Below, in pieces: positions 1 through 8,513 of a stretch of DNA of 64,000 nt. The stretch's first letter is position 1. The number at the start of each line of letters is the position of its first letter. Source of the DNA: Planctomycetota bacterium (GTDB lineage: Bacteria; Planctomycetota; JAMOSO01); the NCBI GenBank assembly GCA_027063065.1, contig JAMOSO010000007.1:8918-72917 (forward strand). The letters are read 5' to 3'. Made by a program: the position numbers and the translations under genes. The notes under the pieces were generated by a model that did not search any database, was not told where the DNA came from, and saw only the letters and a list, made by a program, of their open reading frames with translations.

Positions 1-168
1 ATTAAAACAAACGCCTCTAAAGTTGCGATGGTGAGCTTAGTGCAATGGCTGTTAGAGATAGGGGTAGAGCTTGTGGATTGTCAAGTAAGCTCTACCCATT
101 TAAATAGCTTAGGAGCGCAAAGTATACCTAGATCAGATTTTTTAGCCTTATTAAATCGTTTAATTTAA
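1..168 (+). CDS. aat: Leucyl/phenylalanyl-tRNA--protein transferase, C-terminal fragment
   Basis: Only the last 55 codons are in the window; the frame is open from base 1 to a TAA at 166-168. The readable part (NASKVAMVSLVQWL, then VDCQVSSTHLNSLGA and IPRSDFL) matches the end of the Aat family, which adds Leu or Phe to N-terminal Lys/Arg of proteins and so marks them for ClpS/ClpAP degradation. The DCQ...HL.SLGA..IPR pattern is characteristic of this family. The next gene is on the opposite strand and its stop codon begins at the very next base, so the two genes converge with no spacer. Confidence 0.85.
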   Translation: MKTNASKVAMVSLVQWLLEIGVELVDCQVSSTHLNSLGAQSIPRSDFLALLNRLI

Positions 169-2097
169 TCATGATATCTTTTTTAATTTAGCTTTAGCTT
201 GTTTATAAAGATATTTGCGTTCAGTATTAATCATCATATTAATATCAGAATCAGTTATGTTATCATCAGATAATAAATTTTTAATAGCTTTTCGTTCGGC
301 AGCGCAAACATTGCCATCGGCTAGTGCTAGGCGTATTAATTGTCTTAAAACCTCATGTGTTTCTTTGTGATTTTTTAGATCTAATTTAAAATCAGGATTA
401 TTTTTAACGTGATTTTCAATGGAATTAAATAGTTTTTGACTAACATTTAATTTGTTTGCCATTTTTAATAAGGTTTCACGTTCTTTTATGTCGCGTTTGC
501 CATCACTATCCATAACTAAAATCATAGCAGCAATTACTTCTTCAATTGGAATGTTATATAGTGGTGCTTCAATTACATCTGGCAATTTGGCTTTGGCTTC
601 GCTTATGGCGTCGTGATAATCTTCGTATTTATATGGTTCAATAGAATCTAAAACCCAATTTTTTAATCCGTCATTTAAAGCTATACCACAATAACTACAG
701 CAGTTGCTACTGTCTACAGTTTCAGGGGCTCCACAGCCTATACAACAATTTGCCGATAGAGCGTGTTTAGGATTGCTAATGGCGTCTTTATGTCGACACA
801 TAATTAATTTATGCTTATATATACGAGAATTTAAAAAGCTGGGTACATCACCTGGTCCAGGTTTAGATTCTTGCCAACATCCAGACCAAGTTACTATAAT
901 ATGGCAACGATTCATATCTGCTTTATTATCAAATCTAATAATTTCCACTGAGCCCACTGCTAAATCTTGTGCAAAAGTACGCATACCTTTTTGGTTTAAT
1001 TGAAATTCGTTTTTGTGGATATTTAAAAATTTATTATTTGCCATTTTACTTAAATATTTAGCATTACAAAAATATCTCGCACTGTGATATCGCCAAAACA
1101 TAATAGAGGCTCTATCTTCTAGGTATTGAATATTTAATGCTTTATCTTGTTGTTTTAATTGGCTTGCTCCAGCAATTAAGTCTGGATTACGATGTTGAAA
1201 TGCTTTAGCTTGGGTTATTTCTGAAAGTACCCAATCATATTCGCCACTGGTAATTAAGGCCTGACAAGACATACATTCTATTTTATCTGATAGCTTTAAT
1301 GGTGATCCGCAGTTTGGACAAAACCCTTCAATCGCACCGCCTTGTTGTAATGTTTTAGTTCCTGGTTTGCGTAAAAACGACCAGTATTCTTTAAAGATAT
1401 CTGTCGACAAAGAATATTTTTTATCTGAGCCTTCTTTAATATAATAATCTGCAGCAGATGCACTAATTGCTACAATAATGACGTCAAAAAATTCATCGCA
1501 TTTATATGATACTACATGTGCATCTTTAATGTCGATATCGGTAATTTTATTAATATATCCATTGGCTTTGTTTAATTCTAAATTTAGGTTTAATCTATCG
1601 TAGATGGCATCACTTAACATGCTTCTAACAGGAGACATGTTTTGGTTGTTCCAAGAATTTTGTAAAGCAAGAAAGGTTTGCTTGGCGCGTTCTAAAAATT
1701 GAATTTCATCAAAATTATTATCACGTTGAATTAATTTGTTTTTTTCATTGCGATTCATTGCAACATCATATTTGGCATTGCCTGTAGTGATGACATGGCT
1801 TTTATAAGAGTTAGCACCTCGTTGTGTACCAACTAAGCTAATATAACCACCTATTAATAACATAGGTATTCCAATTAATGGATGTTCAAGGCATAACCTA
1901 ATTAATAAATATAATATTAAACCATCGCCAGAACCACCGCTGGAATGGCCTCCAGAGTATCCACCGCTAGAATGGCTACTACCAAAGTTACCGCCACCGC
2001 CCATGCGTGCCCAAGTTTCGCTGGGCATAAATAATAGAATTATTAACGAGGCAAAGTATATTTGCCTCGGGGTTATTAAGCTTGTGAGTTTCCGCAT
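169..2097 (-). CDS. Membrane Tim44-like domain protein with zinc ribbons and TerB-like C-terminus
   Basis: About 642 aa from ATG at 2097; a TTG nine bases upstream is less likely. Domain order: a signal or anchor segment near residues 10-30; a Gly/Ser/His-rich linker; a second hydrophobic segment near 60-90; a Tim44-like domain near 135-230 (FLERAKQTFLALQNSW...DVIIVAISASAADYY); a zinc ribbon CPNCG...CMSCQ; a further domain; a second ribbon CIGCG...CSYCG; and a helical TerB-like tail (MDSDGKRDIKERETLL, LALADGNVCAAERKAI). The start overlaps the end of the upstream SPFH/zinc-ribbon gene by 22 bp, so the two are probably co-transcribed and coupled. Tim44-like and TerB domains suggest a membrane-associated scaffold or stress role, but no function is assigned to this architecture. 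Confidence 0.7.
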   Translation of the reverse strand: MRKLTSLITPRQIYFASLIILLFMPSETWARMGGGGNFGSSHSSGGYSGGHSSGGSGDGLILYLLIRLCLEHPLIGIPMLLIGGYISLVGTQRGANSYKSHVITTGNAKYDVAMNRNEKNKLIQRDNNFDEIQFLERAKQTFLALQNSWNNQNMSPVRSMLSDAIYDRLNLNLELNKANGYINKITDIDIKDAHVVSYKCDEFFDVIIVAISASAADYYIKEGSDKKYSLSTDIFKEYWSFLRKPGTKTLQQGGAIEGFCPNCGSPLKLSDKIECMSCQALITSGEYDWVLSEITQAKAFQHRNPDLIAGASQLKQQDKALNIQYLEDRASIMFWRYHSARYFCNAKYLSKMANNKFLNIHKNEFQLNQKGMRTFAQDLAVGSVEIIRFDNKADMNRCHIIVTWSGCWQESKPGPGDVPSFLNSRIYKHKLIMCRHKDAISNPKHALSANCCIGCGAPETVDSSNCCSYCGIALNDGLKNWVLDSIEPYKYEDYHDAISEAKAKLPDVIEAPLYNIPIEEVIAAMILVMDSDGKRDIKERETLLKMANKLNVSQKLFNSIENHVKNNPDFKLDLKNHKETHEVLRQLIRLALADGNVCAAERKAIKNLLSDDNITDSDINMMINTERKYLYKQAKAKLKKIS

Positions 2098-3182
2098 TCT
2101 GGGCAAAATTTAGCAGTTGGAGAAAGTAGCGCATTACAGTTCTTGCAGTGCATTTCTTGGGCAGCCCCACACAGTGGACAAAATTTAGAGTCTTTAGGAA
2201 TAGCTTGATTGCATTTTACACAGCTTTGTTCTTGTATGTGTAACGATTGGCCGCATCCACCACAAAATTTAGCATTGCTAGGTGATTGTTGTTGGCATTT
2301 AGGGCAGATTATAACTTCTTTTGGTTGTATTTGCTCTTGAGCTTTACCCATCATTCCGCCAAGATTAGCACCTACCATCATACCCATCATGTCCCCAGTG
2401 CCTCCTTGGTTATTGGCAGCATCTCTTAAAGCTTTTGCTTGTTGGTATTGGGCATATTGATTTAAATTGCCAACGGCGCTCATTGATGCGCGTTCGTCAA
2501 TGGCATTTTGTACGTCATCTGGCAAGCTGATGTTTTCTAGGGTAAAAGATAATAGCTCTAATCCCATTTTGATGAAATAGCCATTTAATTTTGTTTTTAT
2601 AGCATCACTTATTTCATCATATTGTGCAGCTAAATCTAAGGCTGGTATTTTAAGCTCTGCGATTGCATCCGAAAATGATGATACAATTTTAGTACGCACT
2701 TGATCTTCTAGAGCATCGGCAAAAAACTCTTCGCCAGCTCCTACAAATCGACTTAGCATATTTTCTTGTTCACCAATTTTATAAGAATAATTACCTCTAC
2801 ATCTTAATCTGACAATGCCAAAGTCAATATCGCGTAACATAATTGGATTTGGAGTACCCCATTTGCGATTTAATTGTTCTGTAGTATCAATAAAATAAAT
2901 TTCAGCTTTGAATGGCGAATTAAACCCATATTTCCATCCATATAAGGTGGATAGTATGGGCATATTTTTGGTTTCTAGCGTATATGTACCAGCTTCAAAC
3001 TGATCGGCAATTTTGCCTTCACGCACAAAGATGGCTTTTTGGCCTGGACGCACAATAAGTTGTGCTCCCATTTTGATTTCATTTTGATAGCGATTAAATC
3101 TATGTACCAACAAACCGTCTGTTTTATCAGTCCATTCAATAATATCTATAAATTCATTTTTTAATTTATTAAATAATCCCAT
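2076..3182 (-). CDS. SPFH domain protein with three C-terminal zinc ribbons
   Basis: 368 aa. The N-terminal two thirds is a cytoplasmic SPFH (band 7) domain of the kind often annotated virion-core-like: LIVRPGQKAIFVREGK, then TYTLETKNMP, and further on LLSFTLENISLPDDVQNAIDERAS. A Gly/Met-rich linker (TGDMMGMMVGANLGGMMG) leads to three CxxC...CxxCG ribbons: CPKC..CGGCG, CVKC..CPLCG and CKNC..CPECG. The ATG follows an AGGAGG-like Shine-Dalgarno (minus strand, about 3183-3189). It is the first gene of a two-gene unit with the Tim44/TerB protein. Family knowledge suggests an oligomeric membrane-microdomain scaffold; the partner is unknown. Confidence 0.8.
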   Translation of the reverse strand: MGLFNKLKNEFIDIIEWTDKTDGLLVHRFNRYQNEIKMGAQLIVRPGQKAIFVREGKIADQFEAGTYTLETKNMPILSTLYGWKYGFNSPFKAEIYFIDTTEQLNRKWGTPNPIMLRDIDFGIVRLRCRGNYSYKIGEQENMLSRFVGAGEEFFADALEDQVRTKIVSSFSDAIAELKIPALDLAAQYDEISDAIKTKLNGYFIKMGLELLSFTLENISLPDDVQNAIDERASMSAVGNLNQYAQYQQAKALRDAANNQGGTGDMMGMMVGANLGGMMGKAQEQIQPKEVIICPKCQQQSPSNAKFCGGCGQSLHIQEQSCVKCNQAIPKDSKFCPLCGAAQEMHCKNCNALLSPTAKFCPECGNSQA

Positions 3183-3280
3183 ATTCCTCCTAACATAAAG
3201 ATTTTTAATTTACTAATAGTATAGCCTTATTTATAAATAATAAACTTGAATTTTTTTTAATAGCAGTTATTACTTTTGGT

Positions 3281-4096
3281 ATGTTTAAAATTAGTGTTAT
3301 TATTCCTACATATAATCGACCGTTACAAACTTTATCTGCAATTAATTCTGTATTGGCTCAAACGTATAAAAATTATGAATTAATAGTAGTCGATGATGGT
3401 TCAGAAAAACTCTTAGATACTTCTATATTGCAAAAGCACAATAATTGTCGCGTGCTTTTATTAGATAAAAATTATGGGGTTTCTACTGCACGCAATGAAG
3501 GTATTAAGGCGTCTAACGGTAATTGGATAGCTTTTTTAGATAGTGATGACATTTGGCATTGTGATAAATTAAGACAGCAGGTTTTATATTTAAAACAAAA
3601 TTTAGAATGTCAGATAGTACAAACTCAGGAGCAATGGATTAGGCATGGTAAAAAAGTTAACCAGCCCAAAAAATGGCATAAAAAACAAGGTTGGATTTTT
3701 GAGCTTTCTTTGCAACGTTGTACTATTAGTCCTTCGTCAGTGTTGATTCAACGTAGTTTATTAGATGAAGTTGGTTGGTTTAATCCTAATTATTTAGCCT
3801 GTGAGGACTATGATTTATGGTTGCGAATAACATTAATTAGGCCTGTTGGTTTAGTAAATAAAATTTTAATGACTAAATATGGAGGGGCTTCAGATCAATT
3901 ATCTACATCTGTACAGAAGCAAGATATTTTTAGAATAAAGGCATTGCATAATATTTTAACATATGATTTAAATATTAATCAACGTGAAGCTGTATTGGAT
4001 TGTTTAAATAAAAAAATTGAAATAGTAGTAAATGGTTTTAAAAAACGTGGTAAATTAGCAGAGGCTGAAAATTTTTATATTGATTTTCATACTTAG
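3281..4096 (+). CDS. Family 2 glycosyltransferase
   Basis: 271 aa. GT-A fold of GT2: VIIPTYNRP at residues 6-14 (nucleotide-sugar binding start), VVDDGSE near 36-42, DSDDIW near 87-92 (the DXD metal-binding motif) and EDYDLWLRI near 180-188 (ED acceptor/catalytic motif). No membrane segment is visible, so it is probably a cytosolic or peripheral enzyme adding a sugar to a lipid- or glycan-linked acceptor. It stands alone, divergent from the SPFH operon and upstream of an Rpn-type nuclease, so context does not give the acceptor. No good Shine-Dalgarno precedes the ATG. Confidence 0.85.
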   Translation: MFKISVIIPTYNRPLQTLSAINSVLAQTYKNYELIVVDDGSEKLLDTSILQKHNNCRVLLLDKNYGVSTARNEGIKASNGNWIAFLDSDDIWHCDKLRQQVLYLKQNLECQIVQTQEQWIRHGKKVNQPKKWHKKQGWIFELSLQRCTISPSSVLIQRSLLDEVGWFNPNYLACEDYDLWLRITLIRPVGLVNKILMTKYGGASDQLSTSVQKQDIFRIKALHNILTYDLNINQREAVLDCLNKKIEIVVNGFKKRGKLAEAENFYIDFHT

Positions 4097-4164
4097 CCTA
4101 GATAAGATGTTTGCATACTGCTTGTATATGCAACATATAAATTAAATTATAGTTAGAGAAAATT

Positions 4165-5046
4165 ATGAAATTTGTTAATCCTCAAAATGATTTTGCATTT
4201 AAAAAGATATTTGGTAATGAACAAAAAACATCTATTTTGGTTTCTTTATTAAATTCAGTTTTAGATTTTAAAGGTCAAAATAAGATAAAAAGCGTATCGA
4301 TAGCTAATCCATATCAAGTTCCAAAGATTGATGCGTTAAAAGAAACAGTCTTAGATGTTAAAGCAGTAAATCGGCGAGGAGAGAGTTTTATTGTAGAAAT
4401 GCAAAGAAAAGACAATCATGATTTTGCTAAGCGAAGCTTATATTATACTTCTAAAGCTTATGTGTCTCAGTTAGAGCCAGGAGTACAGCACGGGTATGCT
4501 AATTTAAAAAAAGTTTATTTTATAGGTTTTTTAAATTTTAATATGTTTGCAGGAGACAACTATATAAGTAGACATTTAATTTTAAATAAAGACACGCTCA
4601 AACAAGAAATTAATGATTTTGAGTTTACTTTTATAGAACTGACAAAATTTAAAAAAAAGTTATCAGATTTAACTACGGTATTAGATAAATGGATATATTT
4701 TATCAATAATGTACAGAATTTAACTATGATACCTCAGGAATTTTCTAATTTAGATGAATTTAAATTAGCTTTTGATACCGCTAATCAGTGTTGTTGGGAT
4801 GCTAAGGAATTAGAAATTTATGAATATATGGCATTTAAAGAATATGAAGACCGCATGTACGTGCAACGTGAAATAGCTAAAGGTGTTCAAAAAGGCATTG
4901 AGCAAGGCATTGAGCAAGGCATTGAGCAAGGCATTGAGCAAGCGAAAATTGAGACTGCTAAAAATCTTAAAGCTTTAAATATAGATGTTAATGTAATTGC
5001 TAAATCAACAGGGTTATCTATAAGACAAATTGATAATATTCATTAA
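4165..5046 (+). CDS. Rpn family recombination-promoting nuclease / PD-(D/E)XK transposase-like protein
   Basis: 293 aa. The opening (NPQNDFAFKKIFGNEQKT) is typical of the Rpn/YhgA family. A PD-(D/E)XK nuclease core follows: LDVKAVN...FIVEMQRKDN, with the acidic residue in LDVKA and the ExQ of VEMQ. The C-terminal part contains four tandem GIEQ repeats and then a short helical segment ending in STGLSIRQID. Rpn proteins are endonucleases linked to RecA-independent recombination and, in some studies, phage defence with C-terminal variants made from the same gene. It stands alone between a glycosyltransferase and an ABC operon. The nuclease residues appear intact, so it is probably functional. 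Confidence 0.8.
   Translation: MKFVNPQNDFAFKKIFGNEQKTSILVSLLNSVLDFKGQNKIKSVSIANPYQVPKIDALKETVLDVKAVNRRGESFIVEMQRKDNHDFAKRSLYYTSKAYVSQLEPGVQHGYANLKKVYFIGFLNFNMFAGDNYISRHLILNKDTLKQEINDFEFTFIELTKFKKKLSDLTTVLDKWIYFINNVQNLTMIPQEFSNLDEFKLAFDTANQCCWDAKELEIYEYMAFKEYEDRMYVQREIAKGVQKGIEQGIEQGIEQGIEQAKIETAKNLKALNIDVNVIAKSTGLSIRQIDNIH
4894..4941 (+). repeat. Four tandem 12-bp repeats inside the Rpn-type gene
   Basis: The unit GGCATTGAGCAA occurs four times in a row with no mismatch, encoding (Gly-Ile-Glu-Gln)x4. The unit is a multiple of three, so slippage would lengthen or shorten the helix without breaking the frame. Confidence 0.95.
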
Positions 5047-5128
5047 GAAATACTATTTGATATACGTTATATATTTGCAATTTTATATTTGTAACATACA
5101 CTAAATGAATTAAGTTCAATGGAGTCTA

Positions 5129-6061
5129 ATGCAAAATGCAATAGAAATTAAGGGATTGACTAAATTCTATAGGGGTAAATTTTTTAGATTAAGTGTTAAT
5201 CCATCTTTGGATAATTTAAATTTAAATATACCTCAAGGTTGTGTATTTGGTTTTTTAGGCCATAACGGAGCGGGTAAGACTACTGCTATTAAGTGTTTAA
5301 TGGACTTGATTAAACCGACAAAAGGCAGTGTTACTATTTTTGATTTGCCTGTCGATAGTAAAGAGGCTCGCAAAAAAATTGGTTATTTACCAGATGCTCC
5401 ATCGTTTAGTTCTCATTTGTCCCCTAATCAGTTTTTAAAAACTTGTGCTAAATTAGTAGGCCTAGATTGGCAACTTCGTAAGCAACGCATAGAGGAGGTC
5501 TTAACTGATGTGGGTATGCTTGAGTATGCTTCAAATAATATGGGTTCTTTTTCGCGTGGTATGATGCAGCGAATCGGTATTGCTCAAGCTTTATTAAATA
5601 AGCCTGAGCTTTTGATTTTAGATGAACCTTTAGTAGGCTTAGATCCTCAAGGTCGCAGAGATTTATTAACAATAGTACAGAAGCAAAAAGAATTAGGTAC
5701 AACTGTTTTTTTTTGTTCACATATTTTATCTGATGTAGAAAAACTATGTGATTCGGTGGGCATTTTAAGTAAAGGTAAACTATTATTTGCTGGCGCTTTA
5801 AATCAGTTGACAAGCAGTGATGGGATCGTGGTTAAGTTTCCGGCGGAACACTTAGCAATAGCTCAATCTTTTATGATGCAAGCAGATAGTTCAAAAAAAA
5901 TAGATGATGGTGGCGTGGCATTAGAGTTTATTACAAATAATAATTGGCAATTAATTAAAAGAGCATCATTGCCTTCAAATGTGATAATAGAGGCGCATCA
6001 TGGAACTTTAGAGGAAGAATTTTTTAAATTAACAGGTGAGGATACACCAGGCAATACATAA
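5129..6061 (+). CDS. ABC transporter ATP-binding protein (ABC-2 export type)
   Basis: 310 aa. Walker A GHNGAGKTT near residues 45-53, signature FSRGMMQRIGIAQAL near 143-157, Walker B LLILDEPLVGLD near 164-175, and the switch His in CSHILSDVEKL. The Q-loop region reads IGYLPDAPS. The roughly 90-residue C-terminal extension is common in exporters of the CcmA/NatA type. It heads an operon with two ABC-2 permeases (6079 and 8514) and two single-anchor proteins, all on the plus strand with gaps of 20 bp or less. It is a paralogue of the ATPase at 55469, which has the same role in a larger locus. The substrate is unknown. Confidence 0.92.
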   Translation: MQNAIEIKGLTKFYRGKFFRLSVNPSLDNLNLNIPQGCVFGFLGHNGAGKTTAIKCLMDLIKPTKGSVTIFDLPVDSKEARKKIGYLPDAPSFSSHLSPNQFLKTCAKLVGLDWQLRKQRIEEVLTDVGMLEYASNNMGSFSRGMMQRIGIAQALLNKPELLILDEPLVGLDPQGRRDLLTIVQKQKELGTTVFFCSHILSDVEKLCDSVGILSKGKLLFAGALNQLTSSDGIVVKFPAEHLAIAQSFMMQADSSKKIDDGGVALEFITNNNWQLIKRASLPSNVIIEAHHGTLEEEFFKLTGEDTPGNT

Positions 6062-6078
6062 CTAAAATGGAGATAGGC

Positions 6079-6807
6079 ATGGATGAGGTCAATGCGATAG
6101 CAGAAGGTGTGTGGGGTAGGATTTTACGTATGAAAATATTGTATTTTTTGATAGGTTGTGCTTGGTTGCATATAATTTTATCATCACAGTATGAAGCTTT
6201 AATGTTAAAAGAACAAAAGATGTTAATGGCAGATATGTCATTTTTTTTGGCGGGATTAGGTGCTGTTTTAAGTGTTTTAACTTTAACTTTTGATTTGTCT
6301 AAAGATTTGCGTCAAGGTACAGCTATCGCTTATTTGTCTAAGTCTGTTAGTCGCACTCAGTATATTTTTGGTAAATTTTTAGGCACTGTTTGGGTTGGCG
6401 TTGTTGTGACCGTATTAATTGCCATAGGTTTTTTTATGATTCATAATGCCACTTATGGCTCTTTACCTGTAGTAATGGTAAAGGCGCATTTACTTATTAT
6501 AATTTCAGTTTTACCCATGGCGGCAATAGCTTTGTTTTTTTCTACTATATTGTCTGAAGCTGCCGCTGCTGTTTTAACGGTAGCAACAATTTGGATGGCT
6601 TATTCAGCTAATGCAATTAGTTCTGTATCTATGTTATATGGTGGCATTGTGCCAGATTTAAGCTTATTTAATATGCGTATGGAGGCGGTTCATGGCACAC
6701 AATTTGGCTGGTCTTATATAGGTTTAGCATTTATATGGAGTGTTGTTTATTCTGTTGGATTAGTTTCATTGTCAGGCATCTTTTTTAATAAACGTGATCT
6801 TGGTTAA
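6079..6807 (+). CDS. ABC-2 type permease
   Basis: 242 aa from ATG at 6079. I prefer this to the ATG at 6067 because GGAG at 6069-6072 is correctly spaced from it. About six hydrophobic segments. Between the second and third is the motif KDLRQGTAIAYLSKSVSRTQYIFGKFLG, written here in two parts: KDLRQGTAIAYLSKS and RTQYIFGKFLG. The same LSKP..R..Y..GKF.G pattern recurs in three other permeases here (8514, 48806 and 56416). It is the membrane partner of the ATPase just upstream (17-bp gap). Being co-encoded with an ATPase but no periplasmic binding protein suggests export rather than import. Confidence 0.82.
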   Translation: MDEVNAIAEGVWGRILRMKILYFLIGCAWLHIILSSQYEALMLKEQKMLMADMSFFLAGLGAVLSVLTLTFDLSKDLRQGTAIAYLSKSVSRTQYIFGKFLGTVWVGVVVTVLIAIGFFMIHNATYGSLPVVMVKAHLLIIISVLPMAAIALFFSTILSEAAAAVLTVATIWMAYSANAISSVSMLYGGIVPDLSLFNMRMEAVHGTQFGWSYIGLAFIWSVVYSVGLVSLSGIFFNKRDLG

Positions 6808-6818
6808 GGAGGCTTACA

Positions 6819-7799
6819 ATGGATTCAAATAAAAAATTAATTGTTACATTTATTTGTTGTTTTGTAATTGCTGGTGTATTGGCAATCAAACTTAATAGGG
6901 TACAACATCAAGTTTCTCCAACTCGTAAGTTAGTGGACAATTTACCTGTGGCTGGGTCGCAAAAATTATTAGCTGATATACAATGGATGCAATTTATTCA
7001 GTATATAGGTCGTCAAAAAACTTTAGATAAATCTAGTGCTGCAAATGTCGAAAAGCGCTTAAATAACATTATTGATTTAGATCCAGATTTTGCAAAAGTC
7101 TATTATGATGGTGCTTTAGTTTTGATGAATGATAACCCTGACGGCGCTTTAAAAGTGTTAGAAAAAGGTATGTTACATCCAATTATTGGTCGTAATTGGC
7201 GTTTATATATGCTTGCAGGTCATATTTTAATTCAGGGAGAAAGGGCAAATCGTCATGCACATCTACCTATAAATTATAATCGTGTCAAACGTGCGGCATT
7301 ATATTTTAAAAAAGCAATGAATTGTGCAGATTCGCAAAATTATGTAGTTAATCAATGGCTACAAGCAGAAGCTTTTAATGCTAGTGAAACTGCTAGTCAT
7401 TTGACTCAGTTGCAGACTATGCTGAGATTGTACAAAAAGCATTTAACTGATATGCAAGATAATGAAAATGAAATGTCTACGGGTATTTTTGGTAAATATG
7501 ATACACAAGAATTTATTGATAAAATGATATCTGAGGCTTTAGAATTGCGTCAAGAAAGTGAAAATCAAAAAGGTCTGAAAGCGTTATTAGATGAAGTAGT
7601 GTTGACTGTTTTTCCTAATCAAGAAATAGACCCTTATACTTTACGCCCATATCCTGCAGGTTTTAGGTTTTCTCCACAAACAGGAAAGCCATTAAAGGTA
7701 CATGGTGTGTGCAAGCATTGTGGACGTGTGTTGAAGGGACCATTTTGTTGGTATGATGGTACTGATAATGTGGCAGAGTGGAATAAATCTAAGCACTAA
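6819..7799 (+). CDS. Membrane-anchored helical (TPR-like) protein with C-terminal zinc-finger-like motif
   Basis: 326 aa. A single hydrophobic segment near residues 7-24 is followed by a long helical region with TPR-like spacing (VEKRLNNIIDLDPDFAKVYYDGALVL, readable as RLNNIIDLDPDF and KVYYDGALVL). The last 40 residues carry CKHCG..LKGPFCWYDG, a possible metal-binding knuckle. It has the same position and general plan as the anchored protein at 57741: both follow the permease of an ABC-2 cassette and share a LLADIQW / LLVDALW stretch after a short linker. The good Shine-Dalgarno (GGAGG, 6809-6813) supports the start. I know of no named family; an accessory subunit of the exporter is an inference from context. 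Confidence 0.55.
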   Translation: MDSNKKLIVTFICCFVIAGVLAIKLNRVQHQVSPTRKLVDNLPVAGSQKLLADIQWMQFIQYIGRQKTLDKSSAANVEKRLNNIIDLDPDFAKVYYDGALVLMNDNPDGALKVLEKGMLHPIIGRNWRLYMLAGHILIQGERANRHAHLPINYNRVKRAALYFKKAMNCADSQNYVVNQWLQAEAFNASETASHLTQLQTMLRLYKKHLTDMQDNENEMSTGIFGKYDTQEFIDKMISEALELRQESENQKGLKALLDEVVLTVFPNQEIDPYTLRPYPAGFRFSPQTGKPLKVHGVCKHCGRVLKGPFCWYDGTDNVAEWNKSKH

Positions 7800-7816
7800 G
7801 TGTTTGGTCTTAGTTG

Positions 7817-8512
7817 ATGGTCATTAAAAGAAAAGTTATTAGTTTATTTACGCTAATGCTTTTCTTTTTTTTATATTTGGTTGCCGAGCGTGGTTTACGT
7901 ACGCAAGTATATGATAATGCTCAATTAAATAGTTTTGATTATCGAAAAACTATGGAAATGTTACCAGAGTTTTTGAGAATAGCATTGGAGCATCAGGTAT
8001 TATTGGTTGAAAAACGTAAAAATGTTAATAATGCTAAAGGCGATGCTAAAATTAAGGCAATGTACATTTTAGCTGATGAGTATGGTTTAGGTATTAATTT
8101 TAGTGATTTAATGTTGCAAATAACACAAGATTCTAAGTTAAGAAATTCCAAATACGCTAGTCGCGCTTGGTTACATGTGTTAAAGGGCAAATCAGACAAA
8201 AATGTATTAGCAATTTATTTGCAATATTTGCACTCTATTAAAAAAGCGACTCATACAGACTTGATAGATTTGTTTAAATCTGGTTTACAGTTGGCACCTT
8301 TTGCAGAAGAAGAGGTTAAATTAAAGTATTATTTAAATATGGCAAAAAATAATTTGATTGATAAAACTTTGATAGATGCTTATGAAGACTTTGTGTTATT
8401 GTCATTTAAAGATGCAAATATAAAACAAATAGCAGAGAAATATTTAAAAGCATCTAAAGATGATTTATTGCAATTTGAAGCCTCTCAAGCACGTAAAAGG
8501 GCTACAAAATAA
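7817..8512 (+). CDS. Uncharacterised membrane-anchored protein of the ABC operon
   Basis: About 231 aa from ATG at 7817; the TTG just before it is also open. One N-terminal hydrophobic segment (SLFTLMLFFFLYLV) is followed by a charged, mostly helical region with no motif I recognise. It lies between the TPR-like protein and the second permease, 17 bp from the former, with its stop one base from the latter's ATG. Function unknown; its place in the operon suggests an extracytoplasmic accessory part of the exporter. Confidence 0.5.
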   Translation: MVIKRKVISLFTLMLFFFLYLVAERGLRTQVYDNAQLNSFDYRKTMEMLPEFLRIALEHQVLLVEKRKNVNNAKGDAKIKAMYILADEYGLGINFSDLMLQITQDSKLRNSKYASRAWLHVLKGKSDKNVLAIYLQYLHSIKKATHTDLIDLFKSGLQLAPFAEEEVKLKYYLNMAKNNLIDKTLIDAYEDFVLLSFKDANIKQIAEKYLKASKDDLLQFEASQARKRATK

Positions 8513-8513
8513 T

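Noticed and set aside
4111-4133. Terminator after the glycosyltransferase
   Set aside because: TTGCATA / TATGCAA forms only a 7-bp stem with a 9-base loop and no T tract.
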